The notes below the pieces were generated by a model. The model saw only the letters and a program-made list of their open reading frames with translations. It was not told where the DNA came from and did no database searches. From contig NW_022985464.1 in NCBI RefSeq assembly GCF_010093595.1, forward strand, positions 39,668-87,296: a stretch of DNA of 47,629 nucleotides, written 5' to 3'. Source of the stretch: Mytilinidion resinicola. Taxonomy: Eukaryota > Ascomycota > Dothideomycetes > Mytilinidiales > Mytilinidiaceae. This document shows positions 20,619 through 31,876 of the stretch, piece by piece. A program made the position numbers and the translations under genes. Numbering within the stretch: the stretch's first letter is position 1; every line of letters begins with the position of its first letter.

Positions 20619-23257
20619 CTACGACGACTTGACCAACCGATCCCCCTCCCCCTCCTCCTCGCTCTCCTCTTCACTCTCCGTCTCTTCCTCCTCCGTACTC
20701 TCCTCCTCCTCACTCTCCGTCTCCGTCTCCTCGCTCTCCTCGTCCTCCGCCAGCCAATCATCCAACGACTTCTCCTTAACCCCATTCGCGCTCGCCTTCT
20801 TCGGCGCCAGCCCCGTATCCCCAGCAGGCGACCGACTATAGGCAGAGGTAGGCACCGCACTAACCGCGCTATCCAACCGCTCACTCGCCGTCTGGCTTCG
20901 CGACGCCATGGGCTCGTAGTCCCGACTCGAACTCACCACTTCATCCCGCAGCCGCGCGTCCGGCTCCTGGCCCTCCGCTACCCAGGGGGGCAGGTCCGAG
21001 TACCCCCGTAGCCCGCCGACGCCGCCCTCGTCCCCGACGACTAGACTCGCGCTGCCGAGGGTGTAGCCCTTGCGCGCCTCGCTGGGGCTCGGGGTCTGCG
21101 GGACGGGTTTCGGCGCTAGGAGCAGCAGCGACGCGAGCTGTGTTGATGACGGGGTGGCGAGGAGGGCGCGGTAGACGCGGGCGCGGTCGCGCAGGTCGTA
21201 GGATGTGTCGTAGCGGGTGAGTAGAAGGATATAGTGATACAGCGCCGGTATCGGATACATGTCTTTCTTCTCGGGTTCTTTCTGTTGCTGCGGGACCTCG
21301 ACGTCGCGGAACCCGCTGTCATCGTCCAGTCCATCCAGTAGCGACGGCGAAGCTTTTGGCTGTGTCTGAGGTGGGTCAGGAGGCGGGTTCGCGTCTAGAT
21401 AGTGCACGTAGACTTTCGCAGCTAGCAATACAATCTGCAACTTGGCCGCCTCCGCTTCGTCTGCGAAGCCCTTTGCGAGAATGCGCAGCACGTCGGCCGC
21501 GATGTTGTTCGCCGGGTCGACGCCTGCGAATTCGCCGACGAGCCAGATGATGCTGGCGCGTGCCTGGGCGCTGGTGGCGGCGTCGAGGTGCTTTGCGAGG
21601 CGCACGACGGTCGTGCGGTGCGCGTCCGGGTCGCGCTGGATCAGGTGGCGGATCACCTCGAGGCTCTCGGCGACGAGGTGGGCGTCCGCGGAGCCGATGT
21701 GCGCGAGCAGGAGGCGCAGACAGCGCGCTGAGGTCCGGGGAGAGGTCGCGGAGCTCTGCGCGCAGCGGCCGATGGCGCGCACGGCTTCGCGCACGAGGCC
21801 CGGGTCCTGGGAGCCGCTGCTGCGGGAGAAGTGGGAGAGCTCGGCGAGGATGAGGGACTGGAGTCGCGGGGGCGCGTGGGGGAAGATTAGGGTCAGGAGT
21901 TCGAGTTTTAGCCGCCAGATGTGCGGCGCGTCGGTACTACGGACGAGGAAGTGGGTGTAGTGGCTCACGAAGGGCTGGGGCCGCGCGAGGCATACTTGCA
22001 CGATGTTGTAAAGGGCGATGTGCTGGATGTCGGCTGCGGAGCGGAGGAGGGAGATGAGGGGCCCGATGGCGGCATCGAGGTGGGCGGGCGTGCCTAGGTA
22101 GAGGTAGCAGCGCGCGACGGCGATGACGACGGCGGAGTTGCGGGATTGGAGGAGGGGGGAGGCGGATTTGAGGAGGAGCTCGAGGTCGGGGTCTAGGACT
22201 TGGATTTTTTCGTAGGATTCGGAGGATTCGGAGTCGGGGGAGTCGGAGTCGCTGTCGTAGAAGCCTTTTGTGGTTTTCGTGGTTAGTTTATTAGTAGTGC
22301 TTGAGACGATGGTCTTCTTCACTCGTCGTGTCCGTCTTGGGAAGCATTTCCGTGCATATACCATCATGAGCCGTAATGTCGCCAGCTGTCCCCACTCATC
22401 CATGTCGACCAGTTTCCGTATCAGACTCCTGTAGTGTGGGTGTATCAGATCTATTCGATCTGGGCACACTTCCAGAAACGCAGCTACAGCCGCTCCAGCA
22501 ACGAAATACTGCTTATCCCCCAACAGCGTCGCGAGAAATTCCAGCAGTTGCGGTAATGTGCTCGGATCCAACGCATAGCACTTCGGTACTGCGAGCGCAG
22601 CCGCTCTCCGGACATATGGACTCATATCCCCCGCGCCTTTCTTGATGCCCAGGCTCACAATCTGCGAGATGACGGGCACACGAATACCGGACATGACGCG
22701 TAGGGCGAGGGCCCGCACCTGGGGATTTGAGTCGGCGAGCGACTTTTGGATCGTGTTTATAGCTAGCAGGGCGGTGTCGGGCTCGGCTTCGGCATGGTGG
22801 AGGAGATAGATGTAGACGAGCTTTTTGACTTCGAGGGAGGGGGACGCGACGTTTTTGATTACGGAGGTGAAGAAGGGGAGGGTGGGTTGATTGCGGTAGT
22901 CCATCTATATGCATTTGTTAGTTGTAACACGCGAGTAGGGATTGAAGAGACGTATTGAGAGCTGGAAGGGTATTTATGATGTCTTGCGGAGTTGAAACTT
23001 GAGATAGACGTACAGTAATCACTTTCCGTAACCCCTCAAGCACATCTCTTTCTGTGCGGCTATCCAGCAGCTTCTTGAGCTGGGCGGCTGGCAGAGGCCG
23101 AGTGGAAGTCTTGCGGATATAGCTGGCATCTCTAGCTGCCTCGAGCGTGAGGTCGCGAGCTGTGAGGCCGTATTAGTAGCTGTATGGCTGACTTCGAAGG
23201 GCCTGAATAAGGTTTACCTGTTTCCAGCATGCTGGAGATCCTCGATATGGACTCCAT
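20619..23257 (-). CDS. apl6: AP-3 adaptor complex subunit beta
   Basis: Exons 23257-23218, 23159-23014 and 22904-20619, joined over introns of 58 and 109 nt, give 823 aa. The N-terminus MESISRISSMLETARDLTLEAARDASY is written here only as its key parts MESISRISSML and TARDLTLEAARD. It is followed by the adaptin core DYRNQPTLPFFTSVIKNVAS and HEAT-like repeats (LEVKKLVYIYLLHHAE, NPQVRALALRVMSGIR, MSPYVRRAAALAVPK). A Ser/Asp linker (DSDSDSPDSESS) near residue 280 and an acidic E/S-rich hinge at the C-terminus are typical of beta3 adaptins. Role: large subunit of the AP-3 coat that sorts cargo (e.g. alkaline phosphatase and vacuolar SNAREs) from the Golgi to the vacuole. Shares a 293-bp divergent promoter with the gene at 23551. 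Assignment is secure. Confidence 0.94.
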
Positions 23258-23550
23258 TGCGCAATCGTGGGCGCCGAGAGGGCGAATGTAAGGACGGAGG
23301 TGGTTGCTTGGCGGGGTGACGTTGAGGTGGGATGGAGATCTCGGAATCGTGACCTACTCAGTCTTCAAACCTTCACACAACCCACGGGGGGACTCCTTAC
23401 CACGCCAAACAAGGCTACAAGTCAGTCAAGTCTCCATCTACTTACTCACAGAACTTTAAGAACCTATAGCCTGAACCTCCGCCATCATGTCTCCAACCCT
23501 CCTCACAACAATCTCGTCATCACATCCCCAGCCCTGAGCTCCAACCCGCA
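23258..23550. promoter_or_regulatory. compact bidirectional promoter
   Basis: Only 293 bp separate the AP-3 beta start (-) from the start at 23551 (+). No clear TATA box is present. The right half is CA-rich leader-like DNA. Confidence 0.45.
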
Positions 23551-24387
23551 ATGCCACCACCACAACCCTCTCAACCAACCATCCTCCACTCCCTCACGAC
23601 TCCCGCCCTCCTAACCCGCATCCTCGCCGCGCAGTCCCCCGCGCCCGCCACGCTCGTAATCTGCTCCACGCGCCCGGCCTTCCTCGCCCACCTCGTCCAC
23701 GCGACCAATACCCCGAGCTCTAGCCGCTCAGACGCGCTGACTCCGACTCTGCATACCCTCGCGACGTCTTCGCAGATCAAGCTCGTGTTTTGTCCGAGCG
23801 TGGCGAGCTTGTTGGGGTGGTTGGGTGTGTACAAGGGGACGAAGGACGTAGCGGGTGCAGGAGCAGGGAATGGGGACGAGGAAACGAAGATTATCAGTGG
23901 TGCAGGAGCTGGAGGCGGGCGGATACTGTATCTCGTCGATCCGCTAGCGCTGCATTCGCACACGCCCTCGTTCTCGGCGCAAGGGCTTGGGAGGTGCTTT
24001 GCGGCTGCGGTGGAGGCGGCGGCGAGGGCGGGAGAGGAGTTGGTGGTTGTGGAGTGCGGTGGGAAGAAAGGGATGAGTTTGGGCGTGGAAGAGGGGGGCA
24101 GTGAAGGTGATGATGCAGATATGGGTGGTGGGGATGATGGAGGTGTAGGTGGGCGAGAAGATAATGCAGAAGAGGCTGGCCGAGGTGAGAGGGATGAAGA
24201 TCCGTGGGAGCAGGAGGTTCCGATATTGAACACCACGATGCGTAGGCTCGGGGCTGGGAGTGGTGAGAGGGGCTGGGCCGGGCGGACGGTGAAGGTCAGG
24301 ACGGTTGCGGAGAGGTGGTTCAGGTTTGACGTTGACGGGGAGATAGAGGTCCCAGAAGAGGAGAGGGAGCGTATGGATGAAATGTAG
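23551..24387 (+). CDS. uncharacterised single-exon protein, 278 aa
   Basis: An intronless frame starting MPPPQPSQPTILHSL. It has an alpha/beta layout: a hydrophobic strand (ATLVICSTRPAFLAHLV), a second (IKLVFCPSVASLLGWLG), a third (RILYLVDPLALH) and a helix of A/E residues leading to ELVVVEC. An acidic Gly/Asp/Glu loop follows at about residues 175-220. It ends with a sharply different, well-ordered segment: DPWEQEVPILN, then RGWAGRTVKVRTVAERWFRFD. That arrangement recalls a degenerate RecA/Rad51-paralogue core without a Walker A motif, but this is a guess from layout and not a recognised match. Gene reality is supported by the shared divergent promoter, a good start context and sustained codon bias. 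The antisense frame of similar length is its shadow. Confidence 0.65.
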   Translation: MPPPQPSQPTILHSLTTPALLTRILAAQSPAPATLVICSTRPAFLAHLVHATNTPSSSRSDALTPTLHTLATSSQIKLVFCPSVASLLGWLGVYKGTKDVAGAGAGNGDEETKIISGAGAGGGRILYLVDPLALHSHTPSFSAQGLGRCFAAAVEAAARAGEELVVVECGGKKGMSLGVEEGGSEGDDADMGGGDDGGVGGREDNAEEAGRGERDEDPWEQEVPILNTTMRRLGAGSGERGWAGRTVKVRTVAERWFRFDVDGEIEVPEEERERMDEM

Positions 24388-24683
24388 GTCACGGTTCATG
24401 GACTTATAATCAAAGAAAGTGTACAAGCATGTAGGAGTATCTGGAATTCATTCAAATGCCGTGTAAAGCCCATTGATTCGAATCTCGCTCTGCCTCTACT
24501 CGCCACCATATAGTCCAACCTGTGCCGTAACCAACAGCCGTTTTATGAAGTAAACCCCTCAACCAGAACACCGGTATTGACCCTCAAACCTCCCACATGA
24601 ATATCAGCTCATCTCTCATAGTCACGTCCACATTCGCTCTTCTGGATCGGCCCAAAGTGCCGCAGACCATCAATCACAGGGCC

Positions 24684-25648
24684 CTACCAGTCTTTCTTGA
24701 TGTCAAAGGCCCACTCAAACTTCAGATGCGTCTCGTTGTCGTCGTCGACGAACTTGGACATGGCGGTGTAGTGGCCACGGGCAAGCATGCCGCTGGGAGC
24801 ACTCTCTGTCTCGACTAAGGGAAATACCAGATTAGCTTGGTTCAGGTGATCCAGTTGGAAAAGCGGAAGGCGTACACTTCTTCTCCCAAATTGGCTTGTC
24901 CTCAGTGTTCGGGCTGAAAGAACCCTGTATTCCGTCAGCATGCCAGCCTCAGCTCGCTCAGCAACAATGTAAACCCACAATCATCTCCTGCAGCTTATTG
25001 ACCGTTATGCCCTTCCGCTTGACGACCTGGAGATATTTCATGCCCGAGAGGATCTGGTGCTGCACCTGGAAGGTAGCCTTCATCCGAAAGTCGGCGCCCT
25101 CCTTGATAGAGAAAGGCTTATCCTTGAGTGCCTCGATGGCACCGGGGGCTTTCAGGTCGATGATTATGTCTGGGCGGCCTTCGACTTCCAGACCGAGGGA
25201 AAGGATAATGCATTTGCGGGGGTCGTTGGGGTTGGAGATGGAGTTGCCGGATCCGATGCCAAGTGACTCTTTCCACTTCTTAAGGGACTCGTCGTTCTGG
25301 TCTTAGGGGTTGAGTTAGGGTAAGATATATAGTAGATAAATGGTGCAATGTTTCCACAGATTGCAACTCGAAGGAATATCAATCTTGAGAGGCTTGCAGC
25401 GGGACTTTTGGGTAAACAATGCTTGGTGGGGGGATTAGGTCCCCGCGATGCAGCCTCGGCCTGTTGGACACCACGGAGCGGGGAACTATACAGAGCAGAT
25501 ACGTTCAAGCTGAAATGAAAGAACCTGTCCACTTCGGAGCTTCTCCATGCTACTCACCTAGCTTGTGGTACTCGTCAATGGTCTTGGACTCGGCAACCTT
25601 GAACCCCGCGGTCGCCTCGGGCTGGAGCTCGTCGTGGTGGTCGGCCAT
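24684..25648 (-). CDS. rdi1: Rho GDP-dissociation inhibitor (Rdi1)
   Basis: Exons 25648-25558, 25301-24979, 24924-24876 and 24814-24684, introns 256, 54 and 61 nt, give 197 aa. The N-terminal arm is short and acidic/helical (SKTIDEYHKLDQNDESLKKW). The immunoglobulin-like fold contains LGLEVEGRPDIIIDLK, DFRMKATFQVQH, GMKYLQVVKRKGI and the C-terminal PSGMLARGHYTAMSKFVDDD and HLKFEWAFDIKKDW pieces. All are family hallmarks. Role: extracts prenylated Rho GTPases (Cdc42, Rho1) from membranes and keeps them GDP-bound in the cytosol, controlling polarity. Length fits (about 200). The 256-nt first intron is unusually long but carries CTAAC before the acceptor. It is 3' to 3' with the gene at 23551 (296 bp). 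Confidence 0.95.
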
Positions 25649-27066
25649 GTTGGAGGGTTGTGGTGATTATGGCGGTAGAGGGTAGATTTGTGGGATGACT
25701 GGTATGCTGGTTCTGTACAACCAGGCGTGTTTGGACAGAGGAGGGGAATGCTGTGGTGTTGCAAGCCGTTGACTGACAAGTGGGGCAGCAACCTTCATAA
25801 AACACATGTGGGGCTGGCGGTGAAGCACAGCTAGGCCGTTTGAGGGAATGGCCCGTGAGCACTCTCGGTCCTGTTCGCTTCCTGCTGACGTGTATCTCAG
25901 CCTTTGAAACAGAGGGTGATGCCAGAGTGTGATGCATCTGCTAGGAGACCTATCAGTGTTTGTGTATGGGGTATAATTAGAGCCTATATGGTGGCGGTGT
26001 TGAATCTTGAGACGGCTAGGAGAAGCACTCCCGCCAATCGCAGCCGCAAGGGCTGTCCCGTAGCCTCTTCTAGAGACAGCACAGCGAACGACACCGGGAT
26101 TATGGATATAGATTTACGTCACAGTCATACAATGTCCGTTTATCAAGGCCAAATCAGATGAACGTTCGGCCATCTTTGGTTCTCTGTCAAGTATTCTCGC
26201 CTCCTTGAAATCCTAAATTCATACATATTGGAAGCCGGTGTTTCCTTTGATATAACTAGAATACTACAGCGGTATGCCTCCTTGGTACGAGCCGACACCC
26301 CCTAAGCTGAACCAGCAATCCCACCCAGCGTGCAACTGGAATCATCTCTGTATTATCTTTGAACGTATGTTGAAGCACCCTCGATCGTAGAAAGAGAGCC
26401 GATTCTGCCCAGACTGAGTTCCGAAAACATTATAGGCAAGTCTCGACTACAATTGGCTCCTATAGCTGAATTTGCATATACCATAGGTAGATTAGTTAAC
26501 GTGAGCAATGGGCAGCATCCGCTCTCCACATGTTCGCCTGTCTCCCGGCGGCAAGGGTTGTCTTCCAGAAAACTTGGCAGGCAAGCGCCTCCACCAAGCT
26601 TTGCCCGTTGTGCTCGTTCTGGCCCGAAGCCGAGATTGGGCTCCCGTCTGGGAAAACAATACCATCGTGCGGCCGAATCGGGAGTGCAAAACTTCAGTGG
26701 GCGTCGAGCGGTGCAAAATCTGGGGAAGGACCCAGCCCTCCAGCCTCCAGCCCTCCAGCCCCTGCCAGCCACTCGATTACTCGCTAGCGTCGCATGGATA
26801 TTCCTCCCAGACAGCTGTCCGAGCGCACCACTCTTCACTGCGAGCCTCTGCGACTCTCTCTCCAGCCTGTCGTCCGCTGCTGTGGAGCTTATTCTGTGTA
26901 TTCTACTCTGGCGCTGCCCCAACACCGACGCATCGCTCTCTCGCCGCTCCGTCTGCCCCCTCGAGCCGGTCGCTGAAGTCTGCGCGCGTTCCCGCCTCCC
27001 GTCTCCGACCCACCTCACTCGAGGACCTCCATCCATACCTCACCACTTCCATCCCCGCGCATCAGC
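25649..27066. other. 1.4-kb divergent promoter region (rdi1 / bqt4)
   Basis: No gene is supported. A C/A-G rich direct repetition of CCAGCCCT-type octamers occurs at about 26738-26770. The 26880-27066 stretch is pyrimidine-rich 5' leader of bqt4. The longer frames over 26450-27460 are artefacts running through leader and exon. Confidence 0.45.
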
Positions 27067-28537
27067 ATGGTCTCCAAGAAAGCAATCGCCGAGGAGGCTG
27101 CGCCCAAGCGATCGCTGCCGCCCAAACGAAACCCTCTCATCGACGAGGAGCACTCACCTGGCCGTATGTACACGTAGCTCAATGCGCCTGGCGAAATCCA
27201 TCACTAACCATCGCAGATGAGATACTGGTTGAGCGCCGGCGCTTAGGCCAGACCAATCTGGCCGTCAAGGTAGGCCAAGTTGGCATTGCGAACGCTTCGA
27301 AGCCTGCGAACCTGGGAACCTTCGACTATGCGCATCTGCGGGTACCCTTGCCGAAAGACCTCAGCGGCTCCGGCATCTTTCTCGTCGCAAAGCAAGGGGC
27401 ATGGCCAGAATCATACTTCTTGATGGTACGACGAAGCGCAATCGATTTGCTGATGGATCTGTGATGCTGACTGGTTGATAGCGACGGAGTAGCGATGGCT
27501 TCATCAGCGCGACGGGAATGTTCAAGGCCGCGTTCCCATGGGCATCGTCGCTAGAAGAGGAAGCCGAGCGTAAGCACCACAAGGAAATGTCGTCTGCCAT
27601 CGGCTCAGAAGAGGTGGCTGGCAGTGTATGGATTGCGCCAGACGAAGGTGTGTCCGCCACCCGCAGTTACGCGAGGAATGCAGCATTCACCAACTAACGC
27701 GAACCTCCACAGCCCTCGAACTCTCCGAGGAATACGGCCTGCGCCTCTGGGTCGACGCCCTGCTCAGCCCCGAACCAATCGAAAAAGGCAGCAAAGACAA
27801 ATCCATCAACCAGATCATGACCCCGCCAAAGTTTGTCGTCCCCACCAAGGGATCCCTGCTTCCTCCTTCATCAGCAGCGCGCTCATTGCGCAGCAGAGCC
27901 TCGCGCTCAGTCTCGCCCAGCAAGATCGCGACCCCGAGCAGGAAGATGGCAAGCCCGCGCAAGTCGAGGAGCACGAGGAGCTCAGCCAAGGCCGACACAA
28001 CCAAGAGCGAGACGGCGCCCAGCAACCTGTCAAACGTTCTCGAAAACGGCACATCGGAATCGATCGTCTCTGAGTCGGTGGACGAAGAAGTCGCGAAGCT
28101 TGAGGTCACTAACACTGTTGAAACGAACGGCGAAGGTGAGCTGGCCACCACAGCTATCAAATTCGACTGGCCTGCGAACTCACCAACGCTACCTCTTCCA
28201 GAGAGCCCCGAGGAGATGATCGCGAAGGCCCAGGCAATGGTTGAGGAGGCGAACAAACTAGACGCAAAGCAAGTCAACGGCGTCAAGCCATCAAAGCGCA
28301 AGGTGGACGAAGTCGAGGTCGACGAGGAGGAAGCCGCCGCCGCCGCACAACCAACGAAGAAAGTGAAGAAGCTCGAAGAGCAGGCCAAGAAGGATACCGT
28401 CACGAGGAAAGCGTTATTCGGCACCATTGCATTGGCTGCGATTGGGTAAGTATTCCCTGCATATCCTACACGAAAACCCGACGTACTAACATGCGAGCAG
28501 GGCCTCCATTCCGTACTTCTCCCCTTACTTCCTGTAA
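27067..28537 (+). CDS. bqt4: Bqt4-like APSES/KilA-N inner nuclear membrane protein
   Basis: Exons 27067-27163, 27217-27425, 27482-27647, 27713-28445 and 28501-28537 give 413 aa with matching phases. Residues about 45-165 form the APSES-like fold: [37 protein letters not shown] in parts ([17 protein letters not shown]), [12 protein letters not shown] and [17 protein letters not shown]. The middle is Ser/Arg/Lys-rich and disordered ([14 protein letters not shown]). A coiled/charged stretch with PSKRK and KKVKK basic clusters follows. It ends in a single C-terminal membrane segment ([17 protein letters not shown]). This architecture matches Bqt4, which tethers telomeres to the nuclear envelope in fission yeast and binds the inner nuclear membrane by its tail anchor. 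It lacks the DNA-binding context of StuA-type APSES factors. Confidence 0.85.
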
Positions 28538-29790
28538 TCCCCAGCAACCACATCTTGGCCCGATCTTTTTGCTTTGCTCTGATTTACGTGTGCTTGAGGT
28601 TTTGGTTAAGCACGCCTGGGTTCCCCTTCCTTCATCTTCCCCCTGATACCACATCCTTCTTCACTTTTCCTTTGTTTAGTATACTGTGTTTTTCGGCGTC
28701 AAGGCAGCTTTGCAATAACCTTTTTCACCCCTAGCGATCGGCATGCGGCCAATCCAGTCCAATCCAATCCATTCCATATTTTCCTCTTATGGTAGAGGTT
28801 TCTTCCGGTTGGTGGGGGTTTGGTGGGCTCGAGGGGTGGGGGCTGGGCAACAGGTCAATTGGACAGGCGGGCTTTGAATAAGCTGGGTCGTAGGGGCTTG
28901 CTTGCATTGCAAAATGGAGACATATGAGAGAGAGAGTTGAACTTGTGCGAGTGAAATAGATAGGTATTCATTGTAATTTCAGTATTGGCATCCTCCACGA
29001 GCACCTGCCCGCCCCCCTCAGCACACACCGTATGAGAGGCATATAGGTAGCTACGTCCTCAAATACATGAAATGCAAAACTACGATGTGGGATCGAGGCG
29101 CAGTTAGAAGGATTGCCCTGGATGCTGAAGATGGCGAAGCTATGAAGCAGCGGTTTTCGCAGAACCTCAGAAGCGCAGTACGAACATTGCCAGACTCCGT
29201 CGCTTGTCTCATGCAGATCTCTATTCTATGGCAGTGCTGTTGGGAAGTAATGCGGTATGGGATTGCCAGACATCGTGAACCGGACTTAATAACTATGAGA
29301 GTTGATCTTTGGAAAGTTGCCCAAGGCCAGGAGTACTTCGCAGGATTGTATAGTGGTGCATAGGGCTGCTAAACCCACCCCTATGCAGGGTTTTACAGAC
29401 CGCCCGCCGTAGCACTCCACTAGCATCATGCTTCCCTGTCGACGTAGCTGTCTGACTTGTCTTCCCCTCAATAATCTACACCGCGACCTAGCCGTCATTG
29501 GCTAAGACCATCACATTTATGTAGATCTCTGCTGATAGGAGCCTTGAGAGCGCCTATAAGGTATTCTTGCAACTTAATCATCACGTAAGGCCACCCATGT
29601 CTCTCGGCCCAAACCAACCTTTGGGTTCGAGACCGCGGTCTGTAAGCACCATCTCAGGTAGGCACATTGGACAGCTAGCAGCCAGTACGCCAATATATGT
29701 ACCTTTTTTCCGCAATGATGTTATACCTTGCCGACGACCTACATCAAGAACGCTTGTTTGTATCCTTCATTCCGCTTAGAGAATGCTTCT
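28538..29790. other. 1.25-kb intergenic region
   Basis: It holds the bqt4 3' flank, a (T)CCAA(T)-repeating tract at 28749-28777, a GA microsatellite near 28927-28936 and the upstream DNA of the P450. A 98-residue frame at 29067-29363 has no recognisable features and is not called. Confidence 0.4.
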
Positions 29791-31531
29791 ATGGCGGAGG
29801 TTATCGACAAAACACCCAACTTTCATCCGTCGGAAGTCTATTCCATGTTCTATTCTTTGTCAACAGGCTTCTTGATTCTATCTCTCGTTGCCACCTTAAT
29901 TTTATCCCACTTCCGACAACATACGCGCGCAGACGGAGAAGGATGCAAGCCGCCTCCATCGTATCCCCACATCGATCCTATCTTCGGGCTCGACTCTCTC
30001 ATCCTCTGTCTCCGTAACCTACAGCGCGGAAACTTGATGAACCATCTCGACAACACCTTCAAGCGCATCCAAGGTGGCGTATACACATACTCGACCAACT
30101 TCCTCGGCTCCCGCGTCATCTACACCATCGAGCCTGAGAACGTAAAGACTATCTTCGCCACCCGCTACGAGGACTACGGCCAGTCCCAGACACGCAAAGA
30201 TGCACTTGCTATCTTCGGGCCAGGAATCTTCACGCTCGACGGTGCACAATGGCAAGCTTCGCGAGCGCTGCTGCGACCCAATTTCGTCCGCAGCCAGATT
30301 GGGGACATGTCTAGGCTCGAGGTGCATGTGCGACAGCTCATTGAGAAGATTCCCAAGCACGGAAAAGTCGTGGATCTGCAGCCACTGTTTGGCGAGCTGA
30401 CGATGGATTCAGCGACCGAGTTGATGCTGGGCGAGAGCACGAATCTGCTGAGCGGGACGCCGCGAGATGAGGCGAGGAGGTTCATGGACGCGTTTACGTA
30501 CGCGTCTGAGGGGCTATCGTTCCGCATGGGTATTGGGTGGTTGGCGACGCTGATGCCGGATCCGAAGTTCCATCAGTGTATTAGGGATATGAAAGCATTT
30601 GTCAACATCTATGTTCGACGGGCCCTCGCGTTGCAGAACGCTAACAAAGGGACGATGGCGGATAACGGAGACGAGGAGGAAGGGGCAAGATACGTCTTTC
30701 TGCCACACCTTGCGAGGAGTGGGTATGATGAAAAGAGGCTTGCTGCGGAGCTGATGGCTGTTATTGTTGCGGGAGGGGGTACGACGTCTAGTTTGCTGAC
30801 GGTATTGTGGTTTACACTTGCACGTCGACCTGATGTGTTTTCTAAGCTACGGAATGAAGTATTATCGAGTTTCGAGACACAACTCCCTAATTTCGAAGAC
30901 GTTAAAGGCTTGAAGTACCTGAATTGGACCATAAGAGAAGGTAAGCATTCACCCATGTATAACTTCTCGTGTTCTCATCTTAGAACCCCAGTCATCTAAC
31001 ACGAGACCTGTAGTTCAACGACTCTACCCCGTCATCCCAGTCAACTCCCGCATTGCGCTCAAAGACACCATCCTCCCCCTCGGTGGTGGCAAAGACGGGC
31101 GATCCCCCATATTCCTCTCCAAAAGCACGCGCGTGTTGCATTTTCCCTACTCGATGCACCATCGCAAAGATATCTACGGCGACGACGCTGATGAGTTCCG
31201 CCCAGAGAGGTGGGAGAGCCTCAGGACTAGGTAAACGCCACTTGCTTTCCTTTCCTGTCTTGACCTCGACGAAAGCTAAATCGTTCCTCCGTTCTTCAGC
31301 TGGGAGTACCTCCCCTTCTCCGGCGGGCCGCGCACGTGCATCGGCCAACAGCACGCCCTCACTGAGGCGCTCTACACCACCGTCCGGCTTTTACAATCGT
31401 TCGAAGACGTACAGCCGGGCGACAGTTCAGTATGGGCAGAGAAGCTGGTTCTGTCAATGTCAGTGAGGTCGGGGTGCAAAGTCAAACTGACAACCCAAAC
31501 CCTTTTCCACCCCAACCTCCCGCATCCCTAA
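29791..31531 (+). CDS. cytochrome P450, CYP52-like (fatty acid/alkane hydroxylase type)
   Basis: Exons 29791-30940, 31014-31230 and 31300-31531 give 532 aa. A membrane anchor spans residues 20-40 (FLILSLVATLILSHF). P450 landmarks: the C-helix WQASRALLRPNF, ExxR as EVQR in the K-helix, FRPERW, and the heme loop FSGGPRTCIG with the ligand Cys at about 469. CYP52-like signs are the early YPHIDPIFGLD segment and the HMHH-like YSMHHRKDIYGDDADEFRPE region. The I-helix reads AGGGTT where A-G-x-D/E-T-T is expected. The family hydroxylates long-chain alkanes or fatty acids at the endoplasmic reticulum. Neighbours give no cluster context. The ATG at 29791 was chosen over an upstream one at 29728 because it directly precedes the anchor region. 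Confidence 0.88.
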
Positions 31532-31859
31532 AGCACATCCCAAAAAAGAAAGAGACCCCACACGCGCAAAAAGAAGAGACTCTTAGAGGAGCGAGAGAGC
31601 TCACAGAAAGTTAAGTAGGGCCTGCACTAAAAAGAACATCTGGGGAGCAAAACACCACCCTCTTTCGAGGGTGTAGCCACCCCGGATGGGGTTTCTCTAA
31701 GTCTCGCCCGCCCGCGGTATATTTTCAATTCTGTCATCTTAACCGGCCACTCTCAGCCTCACGCACCAACTGCATACGTCCTCTTTACCAGGCTTCCAAG
31801 CCTCTCTACTAAACCAGGCCGCCCGAAGTCAAACTCGACTTTTTAACACAAGGGCCGAA

Positions 31860-31876
31860 TTGAGAATCGAACTCAA
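31860..31876 (-). other. tRNA-like T-arm, probably a degenerate tRNA remnant
   Basis: On the minus strand a 5-bp stem TTGAG/CTCAA encloses the loop TTCGATT, followed directly by TTCGGCC. Upstream there is a perfect 5-bp stem with a 7-nt loop (GGTAG CGTTTCA CTACC). Loop position 33 is G instead of T, and no matching 5' acceptor or A-box was found at the right distance. A functional tRNA is therefore not claimed. Confidence 0.25.

Noticed and set aside
23571..24392. 273-residue antisense frame over the gene at 23551
   Set aside because: It is Ser/Pro-rich and lacks conserved features. The sense frame has better start context, ordered strand pattern and promoter position.
26450..27464. Long overlapping frames (up to about 318 residues) upstream of and into bqt4
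   Set aside because: They cross the pyrimidine-rich leader and use the wrong frame through bqt4 exons 1 and 2. Their composition is S/R/P noise with no domain.
27687..28553. 288-residue antisense frame over bqt4
   Set aside because: It mirrors the bqt4 exon; the plus strand has a recognisable domain, splice sites and tail anchor.
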